NCBI RefSeq assembly: GCF_020091405.1
Contig: NZ_CP081903.1
Coordinates: forward strand, 930,001-994,000
Source of the DNA: Bacteroides cellulosilyticus
Lineage (GTDB): Bacteria; Bacteroidota; Bacteroidia; Bacteroidales; Bacteroidaceae
Length of the DNA: 64,000 nt
Direction: 5' to 3'
The notes beneath the pieces are model-generated. The model saw only the letters and a list, made by a program, of their open reading frames with translations, made no database searches and had not been told where the DNA came from. Of the stretch, positions 54,511-62,920 are shown in pieces; positions within the stretch are counted from its first letter, which is position 1; every line of letters begins with the position of its first letter. A program made the translations under genes and the position numbers.

Positions 54511-56264
54511 TCGGGTATATATTTCTTTTTCTCGATCTTCTTTTTCAATGTCTTGGACTCACTGCCCATTTCCTGAGCTTGCTTCCAATACTTCAAAGCA
54601 CCATCCACATCACCGGTCATATAATAGATATCACCCCCATGTTCAAGAATGGTATCACTTTGGTCTTTATCATTCTTTATTGCATCGTCTATGTAGAGGC
54701 GGGCTTCGGCATAATTGCCTTTCTCAAACAGAATCCAGGCGTAGGTATCCAAATAAGTGGAGTTCTTCGGTTCGGATTTCACCGTTTTATAACTCATTTC
54801 CTCCGCTTTGTCCAGGTCACGGCGTTCCAGCGAGAGGTAATAGGCATAATTATTCAATGCTCCCAGATTTGCCGAATTATAAACCAATGCAGAGTCGTAT
54901 GCCGCATAGGCTTCCGTATTCATTTTCTTTGTATGATAGAAATCACCCATGATAGCATAAAAGTTAGAAACGAATTCTTTATCACTCTTTTCCGGGATGT
55001 TTTCCAATCCTTTCTTGCAAATGGCAAGTGCGTCATCAGTGCGGTCAGCCTGGTTATAAGCTATGGAAAGATAGAAATAAAACTCCAACATATCGGGATT
55101 AGACTCGATACCGGCCTCACAAAGACGGATTACTTCTTTATAATCTCCTTTCTGTACTGCTTCACCGAGAAGTGTCATGCGGGCAGCCGTATTCGTCGGA
55201 TCAATGTCCAGCACTCGTTCCAGTACGGGCATGGTCTCTTTATTCATTTTCTTGGCAAGGAGATATTGGGCATACAGCATCGGCATCTGCGCATCATCCT
55301 GGTCTTGCTCCATAATACGGTCGAAAAGGTTGATTACACGGGTACTGTCTCTACCTGCGCGTTCATTTTCAACCACAAACTGACGCATCACGTTCAACTT
55401 TGTATCAGAGGGCACTTTCTTATTTAGTAAAAGGGTATCCAGTTGTTGCTCGTAGAGTTCTTTCTGTCCGGTTTGTTCGTAATAAGAAGCCAATGAATAC
55501 ATCGCCATGGCATTATCCGGTTCGGTGGCAAGCACTTTCTTATATATGTTATAGGCTTCGTCCTTCTTGTCGTTCTGCATATAAACATCGCCCAGTATCA
55601 CCTGATATCGCATATCCATCGGATACTCTTCCACCAGACTCTCTATCTCACGAAAAGCACTCTGATTATCCTTCTTCTGCAAATAGATACGGAATTTCTC
55701 CATACTGAGTTGCTCGTTCTTTCCCATCTTTTCTTCCAAACGGTTCAAGGTGGTAATCACGTTGTCGTACTCTTCCAGACGGTTGTATATATCCAACAAG
55801 CTGTACAGAGGATCCATCCTATCCGAGAAACGGGTTGCCATGCTTTCCAGCAGATTCGTAGCTTTCTGCATCTCATTCTGTTGCTGATACAAGCTGGCCA
55901 ATCCCTGGCTATACCAGTAATTATCCGGATCATTTTCCACAGCCTTTTCCAATGCTGCCTGTCCTTGCGGAACTTGTTTAAGGTACATGTAATACTGCGA
56001 AATCTCGTACAAAGCCGATGAAGCATTCGGATTAATGGTCAGACAATGCTGCAATAAGTCAAAGGCGGCACTATAATCGTCTTTCATCTTCAAGCGGGAA
56101 GCTTCCAGGAAGAAGTAATCGTATTTACGCTGTTGCTCGGGCGTAAGCACAACCTGCGCCTTGGTTCCTTTCCGCTGTTTTTTTCCTCCCTGACGGGAAG
56201 TACCACACGATATAAGTATCGCGCACAATACGAAAAGAGATACTATTTTAAATTTCATTTTCAT
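54507..56264 (-). CDS. TPR lipoprotein
   Basis: 585 residues. Lipobox AILISC near residue 20, then a basic stretch (GKKQRKGTK) and about a dozen tetratricopeptide repeats through to the end, for example ALYEISQYYMYLKQVPQGQA and AMYSLASYYEQTGQKELYEQ. It ends in a very lysine-rich tail. Such proteins act as scaffolds in the periplasm; here the partners are probably the DUF4292 lipoprotein and EnvC coded with it. Follows dut by 58 bases. Confidence 0.86.
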   Translation of the reverse strand: MKMKFKIVSLFVLCAILISCGTSRQGGKKQRKGTKAQVVLTPEQQRKYDYFFLEASRLKMKDDYSAAFDLLQHCLTINPNASSALYEISQYYMYLKQVPQGQAALEKAVENDPDNYWYSQGLASLYQQQNEMQKATNLLESMATRFSDRMDPLYSLLDIYNRLEEYDNVITTLNRLEEKMGKNEQLSMEKFRIYLQKKDNQSAFREIESLVEEYPMDMRYQVILGDVYMQNDKKDEAYNIYKKVLATEPDNAMAMYSLASYYEQTGQKELYEQQLDTLLLNKKVPSDTKLNVMRQFVVENERAGRDSTRVINLFDRIMEQDQDDAQMPMLYAQYLLAKKMNKETMPVLERVLDIDPTNTAARMTLLGEAVQKGDYKEVIRLCEAGIESNPDMLEFYFYLSIAYNQADRTDDALAICKKGLENIPEKSDKEFVSNFYAIMGDFYHTKKMNTEAYAAYDSALVYNSANLGALNNYAYYLSLERRDLDKAEEMSYKTVKSEPKNSTYLDTYAWILFEKGNYAEARLYIDDAIKNDKDQSDTILEHGGDIYYMTGDVDGALKYWKQAQEMGSESKTLKKKIEKKKYIPE

Positions 56265-56322
56265 TCAGTCAGTTAGTAGAACTCAGCCCCTTTTAGTTTT
56301 TAATTCTTTAATTTTTAACTCC

Positions 56323-56757
56323 TCAACTCTTTCCTGTATGACCGAAGCCGCCTGCACCACGCTCCGTATCATCCAGCACTTCCACTTCCTGCCATGTAGC
56401 TTGTTCGTGGCGTGCTATTACCATCTGCGCAATGCGTTCTCCGTCTTCTATCACGAAAGTCTCCGACGAAAGATTTACAAGGATAATACAAACCTCTCCA
56501 CGATAATCGGCATCAATCGTTCCCGGAGAGTTCAGTACCGTGATACCTTTCTTGATAGCAAGACCGCTGCGAGGGCGCACTTGTGCCTCAAACCCCGGTG
56601 GCAGGGCAATATATAATCCTGTAGGCACCAGGCAACGCTGCATTGGAGCTAAAGAAACAGGTTCTGAAAGATTAGCGCGGATATCCATTCCTGCGGACAA
56701 TTCGGTGGCATAAGCCGGAAGCGGATGTTTCGATTTATTAATGATTTGTACGTTCAT
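56323..56757 (-). CDS. dut: dUTP diphosphatase
   Basis: 144 residues, trimer-forming. Hydrolyses dUTP to dUMP and diphosphate, keeping uracil out of DNA and feeding dTMP synthesis. All five motifs are visible: AGMDIRA (about 22-28), RSGLA (about 63-67) preceded by [23 protein letters not shown] (about 77-90), GERIAQMVI (about 107-115) and the C-terminal [10 protein letters not shown] lid. It heads the dut-TPR-DUF4292-EnvC block. A dGTPase gene diverges from it, so two dNTP-pool enzymes share the promoter region. Confidence 0.96.
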   Translation of the reverse strand: MNVQIINKSKHPLPAYATELSAGMDIRANLSEPVSLAPMQRCLVPTGLYIALPPGFEAQVRPRSGLAIKKGITVLNSPGTIDADYRGEVCIILVNLSSETFVIEDGERIAQMVIARHEQATWQEVEVLDDTERGAGGFGHTGKS

Positions 56758-56763
56758 GACAAT

Positions 56764-56956
56764 AATTACAAATTACGAATTATAAATTACGAACTGCCGC
56801 TATTCAGTATTTAATAGCAGTTCTTCTTTTTTTAATTGGGCGAAAATACAGCTTTTAAAGCAAAATAGTGATACATTTGCAGTTAAATAATAACAAAGGG
56901 CAAATGTCCCCCTATCTTTTGCCATTTATAATTTGTAATTCATAATTCGTAATTAT
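56764..56956. repeat. AT-rich near-repeat of AATTACGAATTATAAATT type, two inverted copies
   Basis: 56764-56793 and, in the opposite sense, 56925-56956 consist of variants of AATTACGAATT. They flank the gap between the divergent dut and dGTPase genes. Copies sit close to both starts and could form one large cruciform or a hairpin in each leader. Confidence 0.6.
56872..56879 (+). promoter_or_regulatory. -7 box of the dGTPase gene
   Basis: TACATTTG, matching TAnnTTTG, 81 bases before the ATG at 56961. Confidence 0.55.
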
Positions 56957-56960
56957 CGCC

Positions 56961-58286
56961 ATGAATTGGAATACCCTCATATCTGCCAAACGTTTCGGGC
57001 TGGAAGAGTTTCACCAGGAGCGTCACGAAAACCGTTCGGAATTTCAGCGGGATTATGACCGTCTCGTCTTCTCCGCCCCCTTCCGCCGCTTGCAGAACAA
57101 AACACAAGTTTTTCCCTTGCCGGGTAGTATCTTCGTACACAACCGTCTGACGCATAGCCTGGAAGTTTCCTGCGTAGGCCGCTCGTTGGGAAATGATGTC
57201 GCTAAAGCCATTCTTACCCGTCAGCCTGAATTGAAAGATTCGTATTTACCCGAAATAGGTTCTATCGTATCGGCAGCCTGCCTGGCACACGACTTGGGAA
57301 ATCCTCCCTTCGGTCACTCCGGCGAGCGTGCCATCTCCACTTTCTTCTCCGAAGGAAAAGGCATGACTCTGAAAGGGCAACTGCCCGCAGAGCAATGGGA
57401 GGACCTGACACACTTCGAAGGAAATGCCAATGCTTTCAGATTACTTACCCACCAGTTTGAAGGAAGACGCAAAGGAGGCTTCGTATTAACCTATTCCACC
57501 CTGGCCAGCATCGTAAAATACCCCTTTTCATCGAGTTTAGCGGGTAAGAAATCGAAGTTCGGCTTCTTCACCACAGAGGAAGATAGTTTCCGCCGGATAG
57601 CCGAAGAACTGGGTATGAAAAAGCTGAATGACGCTCCGCTGAAATATGCCCGTCATCCGTTGGTCTATCTGGTAGAGGCGGCGGACGACATCTGCTACCA
57701 GATGATGGATATTGAAGACGCACACAAACTGAAGATACTTACTACACAGGAAACACAAGATTTACTTCTTTCCTATTTTCCCGAAGAGCGTAAAACGCAT
57801 ATGCTCAAAACGCTGAAGCTTGTCAGCGATGTCAATGAGCAGATTGCCTATCTGCGTTCCTGCGTCATAGGACTGCTGATTCAGGAATGTACCCAGGCTT
57901 TTCTGAATAATGAGGAAAATATATTGGAGGGGGAATTTGAAGGAAGCCTCATCAAGCATATTTCCGAGTTGCCAGCCGGTGCCTATAAGCACAGTGCAGA
58001 TATTTCGTTAAAGAAAATCTATCGCTCACGGGATGTACTGGACATCGAACTTGCCGGTTTCCGTATCATCAGTACTTTGCTCGATCTGATGATCGATGCC
58101 GTCTGCTCACCTGAAAAAGCTTATTCGCAGTTGCTCATCAACCGGGTATCCGGCCAATACAATATAAAAGCGCCCGTACTCTACGAAAGAATACAGGCGG
58201 TATTGGATTATATCTCCGGCATGACAGACGTCTATGCACTCGATCTCTATAGAAAGATCAACGGAAACAGTTTGCCGGCAGTATAA
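56961..58286 (+). CDS. dgt: dGTP triphosphohydrolase (dGTPase-like HD enzyme)
   Basis: 441 residues, cytosolic. Cuts dGTP (or other dNTPs in relatives) to the nucleoside and triphosphate. The HD-domain metal residues are in FVHNRLTHSLEVS (about 56-68) and CLAHDLGNPPFGHSGE (about 105-120), and a further Asp in LVEAADDICYQMMDIEDA near 240. The N-terminal FQRDYDRLVFSAPFRRLQNKTQV is typical of dGTPases. Ends 22 bases before the convergent glsB gene. Confidence 0.92.
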   Translation: MNWNTLISAKRFGLEEFHQERHENRSEFQRDYDRLVFSAPFRRLQNKTQVFPLPGSIFVHNRLTHSLEVSCVGRSLGNDVAKAILTRQPELKDSYLPEIGSIVSAACLAHDLGNPPFGHSGERAISTFFSEGKGMTLKGQLPAEQWEDLTHFEGNANAFRLLTHQFEGRRKGGFVLTYSTLASIVKYPFSSSLAGKKSKFGFFTTEEDSFRRIAEELGMKKLNDAPLKYARHPLVYLVEAADDICYQMMDIEDAHKLKILTTQETQDLLLSYFPEERKTHMLKTLKLVSDVNEQIAYLRSCVIGLLIQECTQAFLNNEENILEGEFEGSLIKHISELPAGAYKHSADISLKKIYRSRDVLDIELAGFRIISTLLDLMIDAVCSPEKAYSQLLINRVSGQYNIKAPVLYERIQAVLDYISGMTDVYALDLYRKINGNSLPAV

Positions 58287-58307
58287 GTAGTGCTTCAGGC
58301 ACAATTA

Positions 58308-59294
58308 TCATCTACTCGGAAAGAACACTTTATTAGCCCCGGAGGTAAGTTTGCAAGCCTCCGGCTCATTCTCGATAAACGACTGGATATGGCGGATACG
58401 CTTTTCTGCCAGAATCTCATCCACAGCAATCAGAATTCCCGTTTCTTCCACATCGCCGAAACCATAGTTAATGGCAGTACCGAACATACGCATCGTCGGA
58501 CTCAAACTCATATAAGCATTTACCAACGGCGGAATATTGTAGCCTAACTTACGTATCTCGCAATTCAGTATCTTATAGTCCTCCTTAAATGTCTTCTTAC
58601 AAAACAAAGCAGCCAAATCAGCCTCTTTAGCTTCCATTTCAAGCGGTTTCATCGGAGTAATCAGATTATCTTTATCCTCAAAGTGCTTCTTCAAGAAATA
58701 AAGAATCATGTCGCGTCCCTGACGATGATAGCTCGGATACATAGTCACTTTACCGAAAAAATACTTCACATTCGGCATAACTACCGTTAACGCACCCAAA
58801 CCATCCCATAAGTTATCCAGCGCAAACAAGCCTTTGCTACCGGCACGGGTGGACTGATACTCTACCGTAACAAACGAACGTCCTAACTCAATTGTAGTGG
58901 GAAGATACTCCTTCAGGAACTTTTCAGAAAAATTGAACATGTGGGCTGTAGCCAGAATAGGGGCCCCCTGTTCATCGAACCGAACGTCCGTACCAAGGAT
59001 ATAACGATAACCACCTAATATTTCTTCTGCTTCAGGGTTCCAGACAATCAGCTGTTTGTAGGGATTATCCATGATATCGTATTCATCGATATCCAGCGGT
59101 TGTCCTGTACCTCCACCTGCCGCACGGAAAGCAATCTCGCGTAAACGCCCGATTTCTTTCATAATATTCGGAGAATCCTGAGCTGTAATGATATAAATCT
59201 GATTATGGCTCTTATTCGTCATACGCAGACGCTTCTCTTCGGTCAGTTCCGCTTTCAGAAGTTCCTTACTAATAGGTTCAATAATCTCTTCCAT
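58308..59294 (-). CDS. glsB: GNAT-fold N-acyltransferase, probably glycine-lipid synthase GlsB
   Basis: 328 residues, no signal peptide. It matches the acyl-ACP-dependent N-acyltransferases once annotated as putative hemolysins (REIAFRAAGGGTGQPLDIDEYD near 52-73, LGRSFVTVEYQ near 137, FFGKVTMYPSYH near 180). In Bacteroides thetaiotaomicron the glsB-glsA pair makes glycine lipids, GlsB joining an acyl chain to glycine. The next upstream gene here is the matching O-acyltransferase, which supports this assignment. It has no membrane span; it is likely peripheral to the inner membrane. Confidence 0.78.
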   Translation of the reverse strand: MEEIIEPISKELLKAELTEEKRLRMTNKSHNQIYIITAQDSPNIMKEIGRLREIAFRAAGGGTGQPLDIDEYDIMDNPYKQLIVWNPEAEEILGGYRYILGTDVRFDEQGAPILATAHMFNFSEKFLKEYLPTTIELGRSFVTVEYQSTRAGSKGLFALDNLWDGLGALTVVMPNVKYFFGKVTMYPSYHRQGRDMILYFLKKHFEDKDNLITPMKPLEMEAKEADLAALFCKKTFKEDYKILNCEIRKLGYNIPPLVNAYMSLSPTMRMFGTAINYGFGDVEETGILIAVDEILAEKRIRHIQSFIENEPEACKLTSGANKVFFPSR

Positions 59295-59348
59295 ATTTTT
59301 ATGTTAGTAGTTCTTTAATTCACTTTATCACCTTGTCACTTTACCACC

Positions 59349-60167
59349 TTATAACTTATACACAATGTCTTTCACATAAGCCGCCCACTCGGCAGGAGTT
59401 TTTGATTTATCAAAAGTCTGCCAGGAAATAGGTTTCCCGATGGTAACAGTAAACGTTTTATGACGGTTCTTCAGCATCTCATCGGCAAGGTAGAGCATAG
59501 CTATGTTAATTTTGATGCCCAAAAATTTGCAGACGTTAGCCAAATTATAAAAAAAGTTCGAATTCCGGCCTTCAAAATGAATGGGGACAACGTCGCGTTG
59601 TGCCTGCACACTCTTTACGATAAAGGTCTTCTTCCAGTCCAGATCACGGATCACTCCATTCTGACGCCGGGAGCACAATCCGGCAGGGAACATAATCAAC
59701 TGATCATTCGATGCAAAGCCCGCTTCCACCATTCTCGGAAAATCTTTTGCCTGTTTTCCGGTTTTATTAATAGGTATACAAAGAGGAGCTAATCCTTGCA
59801 AATTCATCAGCAGGTCATTCACCATATACTTCACCTTACCTTTATAGAAACTACCCAGCACATATCCCAAAGCCACACCGTCCTGACCTCCCAACGGGTG
59901 ATTGGAGACAAAGGTGTACAGTCCTTCAGTCGGCAGATTCTCTTCTCCCTTCACCACAATATTAGCATCCAGAAATTCCAGGCAGGCTTTTAAGAAGTCC
60001 ACACCTACCTTATCCTTCGATTCGCGCAGGAAAACATTCAGTTCTTCCTGATGAACGATTCTTTTCAGATAAGAAACCACGAATTTGGGGATATACTTAT
60101 AGTACTTCGGAGCCTTTTCCCGGAGCACTTTATCAATATCAATCAAAAATAAAGAGTCGTCAGCCAT
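59349..60167 (-). CDS. glsA: PlsC-like O-acyltransferase, probably glycine-lipid synthase GlsA
   Basis: 272 residues from the ATG at 60167; the frame could open with TTG at 60194, but that lies inside the -7 box at 60192. The acyltransferase block NHPLGGQDGVALG is near residue 93 and the second block FPAGLCSRR near 168. Together with GlsB it would add the second acyl chain to the beta-hydroxyl of N-acyl-glycine, giving the diacylated glycine lipid. First gene of a two-gene operon, 54 bases before glsB. Assignment rests on the pair context. Confidence 0.78.
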   Translation of the reverse strand: MADDSLFLIDIDKVLREKAPKYYKYIPKFVVSYLKRIVHQEELNVFLRESKDKVGVDFLKACLEFLDANIVVKGEENLPTEGLYTFVSNHPLGGQDGVALGYVLGSFYKGKVKYMVNDLLMNLQGLAPLCIPINKTGKQAKDFPRMVEAGFASNDQLIMFPAGLCSRRQNGVIRDLDWKKTFIVKSVQAQRDVVPIHFEGRNSNFFYNLANVCKFLGIKINIAMLYLADEMLKNRHKTFTVTIGKPISWQTFDKSKTPAEWAAYVKDIVYKL

Positions 60168-60191
60168 TCTTTTTAAGATGAAATGATTGCG

Positions 60192-60199
60192 CAAAATTA
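60192..60199 (-). promoter_or_regulatory. -7 box of the glsA-glsB operon
   Basis: TAATTTTG on the minus strand, matching TAnnTTTG, 24 bases before the start at 60167. Confidence 0.55.
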
Positions 60200-60266
60200 A
60201 CTCATCTTTTTAATTATACGCAATAAAATTGGTGAAAACTGCACCCAAAAACAAACAAAAGGCACC

Positions 60267-60292
60267 CAAAAACTATCAATTGATAGTTTTTG
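60267..60292. promoter_or_regulatory. 26-bp perfect palindrome upstream of the first sigma gene
   Basis: Centre AAACTATCAATTGATAGTTT, perfect over 26 bases here. The same 20-base core precedes the second sigma gene at 61048-61067. It lies about 50 bases before the promoter-like TAAAATTG at 60340, where a regulator could bind. CACCCAAAAAC also occurs twice just before it. Confidence 0.6.
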
Positions 60293-60339
60293 CCCTAAAG
60301 ATTGCTCAAAATGCGTCCGTCAGAGTTAGGGAACTTTCG

Positions 60340-60347
60340 TAAAATTG
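60340..60347 (+). promoter_or_regulatory. Promoter-like box of the first sigma gene
   Basis: AACTTTCG then TAAAATTG then CAA; one mismatch from TAnnTTTG. The same block, preceded by a similar CAGAGTTAGGGAA or CAGAGTAAGGTAA, occurs before the second gene at 61119-61126. Confidence 0.45.
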
Positions 60348-60398
60348 CAACATCAAAAGTCAAACAAACGAATAATTATAATAAAAAAGGAGAACGAT

Positions 60399-60902
60399 AT
60401 GAACAGTATTACATTTCAAAAGGATTTGCTCGGAGTACAAGACGATTTATTACGTTTTGCATATAAACTGACCTCCGACCGTGAAGAAGCTAACGACTTA
60501 CTCCAGGAAACCTCTTTAAAGGCATTAGATAATGAAGATAAATACATGCCCGACACTAACTTCAAAGGATGGATGTACACCATCATGCGCAATATCTTTA
60601 TAAACAACTATCGGAAGCTGGTTCGCGACCAGACCTTCGTAGATCAGACTGATAATCTTTATCACCTCAATCTGCCACAGGAGTCCGGATTCCAAAGCAC
60701 CGAAAGCGCTTACGACTTGAAAGAGATGCACCGTGTCGTAAATGCATTGCCACGCGAATATAAGATTCCATTCTCTATGCATGTATCCGGTTTCAAATAC
60801 CGCGAGATTGCAGAAAAACTAGGATTACCCTTAGGTACAGTAAAGAGCCGCATATTCTTTACACGCCAAAAGTTGCAACAGGAACTGAAAGACTTCAGAT
60901 AA
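60399..60902 (+). CDS. ECF RNA polymerase sigma factor, EcfO-like, copy 1
   Basis: 167 residues from the ATG at 60399, which follows GGAG by 6 bases. Region 2 (FAYKLTSDREEANDLLQETSLKAL at about 20-43, then FKGWMYTIMRNIFINNYR) recognises the -10 part and region 4 (LPREYKIPFSMHVSGFKYREIAEKLGLPLGTVKSRIFFTRQKL) the -35 part. It looks like the oxygen-stress sigma EcfO of Bacteroides. No anti-sigma gene adjoins it. The second copy 276 bases downstream differs by only eight substitutions and one inserted Asn. Control probably through the shared palindrome. Confidence 0.92.
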   Translation: MNSITFQKDLLGVQDDLLRFAYKLTSDREEANDLLQETSLKALDNEDKYMPDTNFKGWMYTIMRNIFINNYRKLVRDQTFVDQTDNLYHLNLPQESGFQSTESAYDLKEMHRVVNALPREYKIPFSMHVSGFKYREIAEKLGLPLGTVKSRIFFTRQKLQQELKDFR

Positions 60903-60969
60903 CCTGTGTTGCAAGGATGAAAACAGTTATCACCCCATATAACCTAAACCGATAACGTTCAGATATGAA

Positions 60970-61013
60970 AAAGTGTTCATGAAGAGGTCAGAGACTCCTT
61001 GCATGAGCACTTT
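60970..61013 (+). terminator. Hairpin between the two sigma genes
   Basis: AAAGTGTTCATG pairs with CATGAGCACTTT (one G-U). No long T-run follows, so it may be a weak terminator. TGCAAGGA (60910) and TCCTTGCA (60996) allow an alternative fold. Confidence 0.45.
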
Positions 61014-61024
61014 CCGACCACCCG

Positions 61025-61067
61025 AAAACTATCAAAATACCACCTAAAAACTATCAATTGATAGTTT
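61025..61067. promoter_or_regulatory. Palindromic operator-like site before the second sigma gene
   Basis: AAACTATCAATTGATAGTTT (61048-61067) is a perfect 20-base palindrome. A half site AAAACTATCAA precedes it, exactly 22 bases upstream (61025), so the site here is a half plus a full site. Confidence 0.6.
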
Positions 61068-61118
61068 CCCCCCCCAAATATTACCTGAAATCCGTCTATC
61101 AGAGTAAGGTAACTTTCG

Positions 61119-61126
61119 TAAAATTG
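61119..61126 (+). promoter_or_regulatory. Promoter-like box of the second sigma gene
   Basis: TAAAATTG in the same context as at 60340 (AACTTTCG before it, CAAA after it). Confidence 0.45.
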
Positions 61127-61177
61127 CAAAGTCAAAAGGCAAAACAAAAGAATAACTATTGAAAAGGAGAAATGATT

Positions 61178-61684
61178 ATGAACAACAGTATTACATTCCA
61201 GAAAGAATTGCTCGGAGTACAAGATGATTTATTACGCTTTGCATACAAATTAACCTCCGACCACGAAGAAGCAAATGACCTACTCCAGGAAACCTCTTTA
61301 AAGGCGTTAGATAACGAAGATAAATATGCACCTGATACTAATTTTAAAGGATGGATGTATACCATCATGCGCAATATCTTTATCAACAACTACCGCAAGG
61401 TGGTCCGCGACCAGACTTTCGTAGATCAGACAGATAATCTCTATCATCTCAACTTACCGCAGGAGTCCGGCTTTGAATGCACGGAAAGCGCATACGACTT
61501 AAAAGAGATGCACCGCATAGTAAATGCATTGCCCCGTGAATATAAGATCCCATTCTCCATGCACGTATCCGGTTTCAAATACCGCGAGATTGCAGAGAAG
61601 CTTGGATTACCACTCGGAACAGTGAAAAGCCGCATCTTCTTCACCCGACAGAAGTTACAACAAGAACTGAAGGATTTTGTTTAA
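61178..61684 (+). CDS. ECF RNA polymerase sigma factor, EcfO-like, copy 2
   Basis: 168 residues from the ATG at 61178 (8 bases after GGAG); the ATG at 61172 is only 2 bases from it and is less likely. Nearly the same protein as copy 1: changes are D to E and R to H in region 2, M to A, L to V, QS to EC in the linker, V to I and a last-residue R to V, plus one added Asn at position 3. Both copies keep all conserved residues of regions 2 and 4. The upstream palindrome and promoter-like block were duplicated with it. Followed by a terminator at 61752. Confidence 0.92.
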   Translation: MNNSITFQKELLGVQDDLLRFAYKLTSDHEEANDLLQETSLKALDNEDKYAPDTNFKGWMYTIMRNIFINNYRKVVRDQTFVDQTDNLYHLNLPQESGFECTESAYDLKEMHRIVNALPREYKIPFSMHVSGFKYREIAEKLGLPLGTVKSRIFFTRQKLQQELKDFV

Positions 61685-61751
61685 GAGAAAAGAAAAAAAA
61701 TCTGCAAAACCAATATATAGTATAAATTTTTAGTTGTGTTAGAGAGAATAT

Positions 61752-61790
61752 GGGCAGACCGGAACCAAATATCCAGTCTGCCCTTTCTTT
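61752..61790 (+). terminator. Terminator of the second sigma gene
   Basis: GGGCAGAC (61752-61759) pairs with GTCTGCCC (61776-61783), followed by TTTCTTT. Confidence 0.8.
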
Positions 61791-61794
61791 ACCA

Positions 61795-61911
61795 TACCCG
61801 CACCGTATCTGGGCCGTACTTGCTCCGTACATTCTTCGGTCAGAAGCACCTCTGTACGGAGAAACTACGGACTTGGTACGGAGCAAGTACGGCTCGGGTA
61901 CGGTACGGGTA
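61795..61911. repeat. 117-bp imperfect palindromic element, copy 2
   Basis: Same length and plan as 3674-3790: TACCCGCACCGTATCTGGGC at the left end, CCGTACTTGCTCCGTACATT, CTTCGGT, a diverged centre, GTACGGAGCAAGTACGG and CGGTACGGGTA at the right. It ends 9 bases before the stop of the minus-strand GH16 gene. Confidence 0.85.
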
Positions 61912-61920
61912 GATATTTGA

Positions 61921-62916
61921 CTAATAATATTTCGGAGCAGGAGGATTTTCACCTTTATAATCTCGATTCGTATAAACGCGTATCCAATCGATGTACATGG
62001 CAGGTTTGGCATCTTTTCTCCATTCGGAAGGAATGATAGCACCAGGCCAGGCATTCGGGTTCGTAGAGATACCCGTACTGAAAATCAGGAAGAAGCCCAG
62101 CGGATCACTCCAAGGCCAGTCGGTATTACCATCAGCACCTTTGTGATGTTCAAAATAGGTCTGTCCGTTGACACCTCCTACAATGCGGTCGGGATACCAT
62201 TCCAGCCAATAGATATTCCATTGAGACATATCGGCAAGGTTGATGGAGGAAGTGACGCTGCCACCACCGCCTACGACACCGGCATAGTGATTTTCGGAAT
62301 GAAGCGTGAAATGAGCACAATCGTTCAATGTCTTCTTGGGATTCTCCAAAAGATCGATCTCACCATTCTTCGGCCAGGGACGGTTATTGTTTCCCATAAA
62401 CCAGAGGGCATCATTGAAGCCTACATAAGGGGTACGTTTGAAACGTATCTCAATACGCATATTTTCAGTAAAGTTACACCAGAACTCCTTACTGCCGGGA
62501 AGTGAGGTGCGATAGCAACCATGGGAATACTTCACTTTCTTACCGAAGCGGTTGTCTATCGAGTCTTTCTCCTCTACACTCCAGATGCGCAAAACTCCAT
62601 CCTCTACTTTTGAACATTTCCGGTTATCGACCTTTGCCGTTCGTGACATGTGCAAACCTCTATGCTCAATAAAGCCAAGCGGCAGTCCCTTTTTCGTATC
62701 TTTATCATTAAACTCATGTGCTGTATAAAAAGACCATCCTTTCATTTTAGGATGCATATCCCCTTCTTTTAGAAGCAACGCATCCCCCGGATGATCATAA
62801 ATTAAAGTTTCATCATCTTTCGGTAATTTCTTCTCCGCTTGTCCGCCATCAGGATAAGAATTAAACTTTCCAAAAAACAATGCCGCAACAACTATAGATA
62901 CAATAGAATATTTCAT
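61921..62916 (-). CDS. GH16 family endo-glycosidase
   Basis: 331 residues with an N-terminal signal (about 1-20). The beta-jelly-roll active-site motif is intact: GEIDLLE with nucleophile Glu186, Asp188 and acid/base Glu191. Aromatic substrate residues are in ALWFMGNNNRPWP. GH16 covers laminarinases, agarases, porphyranases, carrageenases and endo-beta-galactosidases for mucin O-glycans; the sequence alone does not decide. It starts 4 bases after the stop of the GH29 fucosidase, so they are one operon. A fucosidase partner would fit fucosylated host O-glycans better than laminarin. That is inference. Confidence 0.85.
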   Translation of the reverse strand: MKYSIVSIVVAALFFGKFNSYPDGGQAEKKLPKDDETLIYDHPGDALLLKEGDMHPKMKGWSFYTAHEFNDKDTKKGLPLGFIEHRGLHMSRTAKVDNRKCSKVEDGVLRIWSVEEKDSIDNRFGKKVKYSHGCYRTSLPGSKEFWCNFTENMRIEIRFKRTPYVGFNDALWFMGNNNRPWPKNGEIDLLENPKKTLNDCAHFTLHSENHYAGVVGGGGSVTSSINLADMSQWNIYWLEWYPDRIVGGVNGQTYFEHHKGADGNTDWPWSDPLGFFLIFSTGISTNPNAWPGAIIPSEWRKDAKPAMYIDWIRVYTNRDYKGENPPAPKYY

Positions 62917-62920
62917 AGTA

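Noticed and set aside
54579..55427. 282-residue plus-strand frame
   Set aside because: Antisense shadow of the TPR lipoprotein gene, which has signal peptide, repeats and operon context.
59300..59348. Repeat-like CTTTATCACCTTGTCACTTT stretch before glsB
   Set aside because: Only short degenerate similarity between units and no constant period, so not counted with the 22-bp arrays.
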